64,000 nucleotides of DNA from Schizochytrium sp. TIO01. Its lineage: Eukaryota > Sar > Bigyra > Thraustochytrida > Thraustochytriidae. The notes beneath the pieces were generated by a model. It made no database searches and was not told the DNA's origin. It saw only the letters and a list, made by a program, of their open reading frames with translations. The stretch lies in the NCBI GenBank assembly GCA_004764695.1, contig SMSO01000007.1, positions 770,001 through 834,000 on the forward strand. Reading direction: 5' to 3'. The translations under genes and the position numbers were made by a program. Shown piece by piece: positions 61,002 through 64,000 of this stretch (its first letter is position 1; each line of letters begins with the position of its first letter).

Positions 61002-62715
61002 ATTCTCGAAAAGGTAGAGACCTATGATAACACGGCACAAAACAAGGCCAGGCCCGGCCTTGAAGGGGTTGACGTCCGAAATTTTGGTTGTACTTTGAGT
61101 TGTCGGCGGTGCGAGAGCGCTTACGCTTCGCACGTCACGACTCAGAGTGTGAGTTGGCTTTTTGTGAGGGGAGTTATAGACAATGAAGAACACGCACTAC
61201 TCTGCAAGAGAGCTGCGCGTGTGAAGAAGGCAAACAAACAGCGAGAACTTTAGTAGTGCAGAAAGATAGAGAAAGCAAGAAAGATAGAGTGAAAGAGATC
61301 GCTTGGGAGCGTGAATCGCCCTCAATCGTCCTCTGCCTCCCTGTCTTCTTTCCCTCTCTACCAGTCTGGCCTATCTCGCCGCGAGTCGGGTTGACTCAGG
61401 GCACGGGCAGTGTTATGCGTGAGGTTGCGAACAAGCTAGCGAGCTAACGACCAAGTCAGCTAGCGAGCTTTCCGCGCCTCTACTCTTAAGGCAGGCTCGA
61501 CTTGAGTTCTTCTTTTGTTGCGATTGTCTGAGCTCTACCTGCTCTGCTCTGTCCTGGTTGAGCTTTTCTTCTTTTCTTCTTTTCTTTTTTTATTTACTTA
61601 CAAAGGAAAGCAGAGAGAAACACACCTTTAGTTATGGTGTCTGCTCCCAGACTTTTCTCGATGAATCCGAAGAACCGATCCGGTGCTTCCACGAGACGGG
61701 TCGGTCAGCGGTGCTGCTAACGACGGCCTGAGGGCGTTCGGGCGCGTAGTCTAGAAAGGTACGATGGCTTGCTCGGTTGGTTAGTGGTGGTGAGCGTGAG
61801 TCTTCGTGTGTGTATGTATGTATGTATATTTAGTGTATGTGCAGAGTGACGGCAGAGCTTGCTTGACTCTTCTTATAGTTGTTTGCTTGATTAATCGATT
61901 GCTTCGCTCCGTCCGTATTTACTTATTACACTACGGAAGGAAATGAGAACGATATTACACAGTTTGCAAAGAAAAGCAGAAGAATAGTTGTCGCAAGCGC
62001 TGCTGCTAGCTATTAGTATAGTCTAGCTAGTAACAGGAGGTAGTAGGTAGGTTGCACTGTCGCTGATCCTGCTGTACTGAAGTTGGGCGTGAACGTAGGC
62101 TGACTAGGAGTCCAGTAGCAGTGGTTTCGCTAAGGGTCCTAGCACTTGTAGAGCGAGGAACGAAGAGGGAATGTGATTTTAGGAAGAGAGAAAGATAGCT
62201 GAGCGAGGTCAGTCAGTCAGAGAAGGTCAACAATGAGAAACTCCCGCGGGCTGGGCTTTTGCTTCTTCCGTTATGAAAAGCTTTTGTTGTAATTGCTTTG
62301 TGCGGCCTTTGGTGTTGAATGTATGATTTCAATCCCTTGGTTTTGCTATATTAATAGATGTGTATGTGTGTGAATGTATGTATGTATATGTGTACTACAG
62401 ATGTATGTGAAGGGTAAAGTGAGACGATCGAGGTCTCAACGAGGTGCTCCAGAGCTGTGCTTAGAGAAGAAAGAGTCTCAGGCACCTTCCAATCGCCCTC
62501 GTTTCCTCAACAACAACAGCAACAGCTAAAATATGTGCTGCTACTTCTTGTTGTACTCGCAAGTCACGGGGACTGTATTAAGAACGAGGTGCGGTCGGGG
62601 AACAGCGAGGCGCCTGCTTAGGAGTCTGTTAGTGCCTCTTAGAAACCTCCCTCTTGTGATGGGACGAAGAGGCCGCGATCTGCCCTCAGATACCTCCACC
62701 ACGTTCCGATCGAAA

Positions 62716-62746
<31 letters not shown>
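62716..62746. repeat. (GCT)n microsatellite
   Basis: About ten trinucleotide units, within an unrecognised plus-strand frame. Confidence 0.9.
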
Positions 62747-62747
<1 letters not shown>

Positions 62748-63036
62748 CGTTGAAGAGGCGGCTGGGGCTCTGGAGTCTGGCTCACTTGCTTGTTTGCCTC
62801 TTCAGGCTCTGCCCTCGAGCAAGCTCAGGTACAAGCTTGTCGGAATGCAGTGTAATGGAAGTGGGCAAGGACTTGCGCAGCTGGAACGTCGAGCACGCGA
62901 CCAAGCCGGCTCTGCTGCACGGGGCGTCTCGCGCTCTTCTCCGGCGAGGTGACGCAGGCTAGCCGTGCCACGCAGACAGGCAGGCAGGCAGACGTGGCGC
63001 TCTCCGCTGCCCCGGCAGTCAGGCGAGCGCGCGATA

Positions 63037-63061
63037 TAGAGAGAGAGAGAGAGAGAGAGAT
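63037..63061. repeat. (GA)n microsatellite
   Basis: About twelve dinucleotide units in spacer DNA. Confidence 0.9.
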
Positions 63062-64000
63062 AGCGATGGCGAGGCCGATTTGAGATTCAAAATTTGAAAA
63101 TGCGACGCCAACAATCAAACCCTCTTCCGATCCGGTCTTCTCTCCAGGCCCGAGTCTCGCTGCAGCAACGGGGCTCGAGGTGAACGCGGGGGCGACACGG
63201 GGGGTCTGGCTTGGCGCGAGTGCGAACGGGCGGGCAGGCAGGCAGGCCGCTTCGTGCAAAGCGAGCGAGCGCAGCCGCTGTCTTTGGGGTGTCGTCGCGA
63301 ACAAGAAAGGGATTTGATTTTGCTTTGGCGAGACTCTCGCGCTCCGGCGCCCTCTAGTCCCTTCTACCGCAAACCCTAGGACCGATCTGGCAATCTAGCC
63401 GACGGACCTACCGTAAACTCTAGCAGTCTTCGCGAAACTTATTGACATTTTCAAATCTTCCTGTTCACTCTACTTTATTCTCACTTTTCTTTTTAAATTA
63501 AAGAAGTTTCCTTTTTTTCTTCTTTTTTTCTTTTTTTCTTTTTTCTTGTTGTCTATTTTCTAAATAAAAGGTGTATATTTCGAAAAGCAGCAGCAGCATC
63601 AGCAGAACTTTTTCAGGTTGGTCTTTGAAGATAGGGAATACGAGGCATGGCTATGCATAGCAGCAGCACTAGGAGGCCATCTCACAAGAGCTCCCTTCTT
63701 CTTATCCTCGAAAAGGTACAACATGTACCGTATCCTACGCGTAGCAAGTCAGGTTGCTTCTTTTACTCATTTTCAAATTGAATTTTTGTCAAATACTTAA
63801 AAACCTTTGAGAAAAAAAGTAATTTAAAAAATCTAAAAAAAGTATGCAAGCAAAGGTGCGAGAACGCGCTGGCATTGAGTAGGCTCTGCTTCAGCAGCGA
63901 CGATACGGCCACGGACCCGCAAGGATCGACGTATCGCTCATGCCTTGAGCGGCCTGACACCCTACTGCTCTCGCCCTGGCCAGCTTGAGGGCACAGCTTG

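Larger units (their letters stand above)
61002..64000. other. Promoter of the kinase gene and repeat-rich spacer to window end
   Basis: No supported gene. Contains TATG-type repeats near 61811-61835 and 62355-62405, a GCT array at 62716-62746, GGCA near 62975-62995 and GA at 63037-63061. A plus-strand frame at 62533-62952 (139 codons, Ala run from the GCT array) matches nothing I know, though a 5' exon of a gene beyond the window cannot be excluded. Confidence 0.55.

Noticed and set aside
62533-62952. Plus-strand 139-codon frame with Ala run
   Set aside because: Low-complexity GCT repeat and no recognisable domain; kept only as a note in the spacer entry.

Overview
This is a nuclear eukaryotic window with single-exon or nearly single-exon genes separated by long, microsatellite-rich spacers. 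Two genes show clear GT-AG introns (peroxiredoxin, 5771-7678; NOPCHAP1-like, 29656-29965). The gene set (SCAMP, Sin3-type PAH protein, PI4K-gamma-like kinase, bacterial-type L36 with no plastid genes nearby, cytochrome b5/acyl-CoA dehydrogenase fusion, polyglutamine tracts) fits an intron-poor, non-photosynthetic protist. My best guess is a thraustochytrid (labyrinthulomycete stramenopile). That is inference, not proof.

Layout. 1-5745: simple repeats, no gene. 5746-8307: 1-Cys peroxiredoxin with a 25-nt first coding exon and a 1.9-kb intron. 8965-10399: a small membrane-protein ORF (minus) diverging from an Erv/ALR-type sulfhydryl oxidase gene whose frame is broken by +1 shifts. 13933-19062: a 1709-residue Gln-rich nuclear-type protein with WW-like, HMG-like and PAH domains. 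19442-22956: SCAMP-like protein and SET-domain methyltransferase, both minus. 26960-33984: tandem-GAF protein, NOPCHAP1-like protein, CHRAC15/Dpb3-like histone-fold protein (minus) and saccharopine dehydrogenase-like oxidoreductase. 35445-37800: mitochondrial bL36 and a D-2-hydroxyacid dehydrogenase with a probable mitochondrial presequence, both minus. 41633-48314: cytochrome b5-acyl-CoA dehydrogenase, a two-CNBD protein and a Wss1/SPRTN-like protease, all plus.

48551-58960 is a mobile-element island. It holds an inverted pair of LTRs, an internally deleted Ty1/copia element, a pogo-like DDE transposase gene with a long intact frame but no visible middle catalytic Asp, and two direct copies of a decayed IS607-like element flanking a cytochrome P450 gene. 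Each IS607-like copy joins the start of a serine recombinase (TnpA) to the end of a TnpB/Fanzor-type nuclease and ends in an identical 10-bp-stem hairpin. I consider this the most interesting content of the window. 59850-61001 is a PI4K-gamma-like kinase (minus), and 61002-64000 is again repeat-rich spacer.

The genes do not form an operon or pathway; this is ordinary eukaryotic gene order. Minor functional links only: redox enzymes (peroxiredoxin, Erv-like), chromatin and DNA-repair factors (PAH protein, CHRAC15-like, SET protein, Wss1-like) and mitochondrial functions (bL36, hydroxyacid dehydrogenase).
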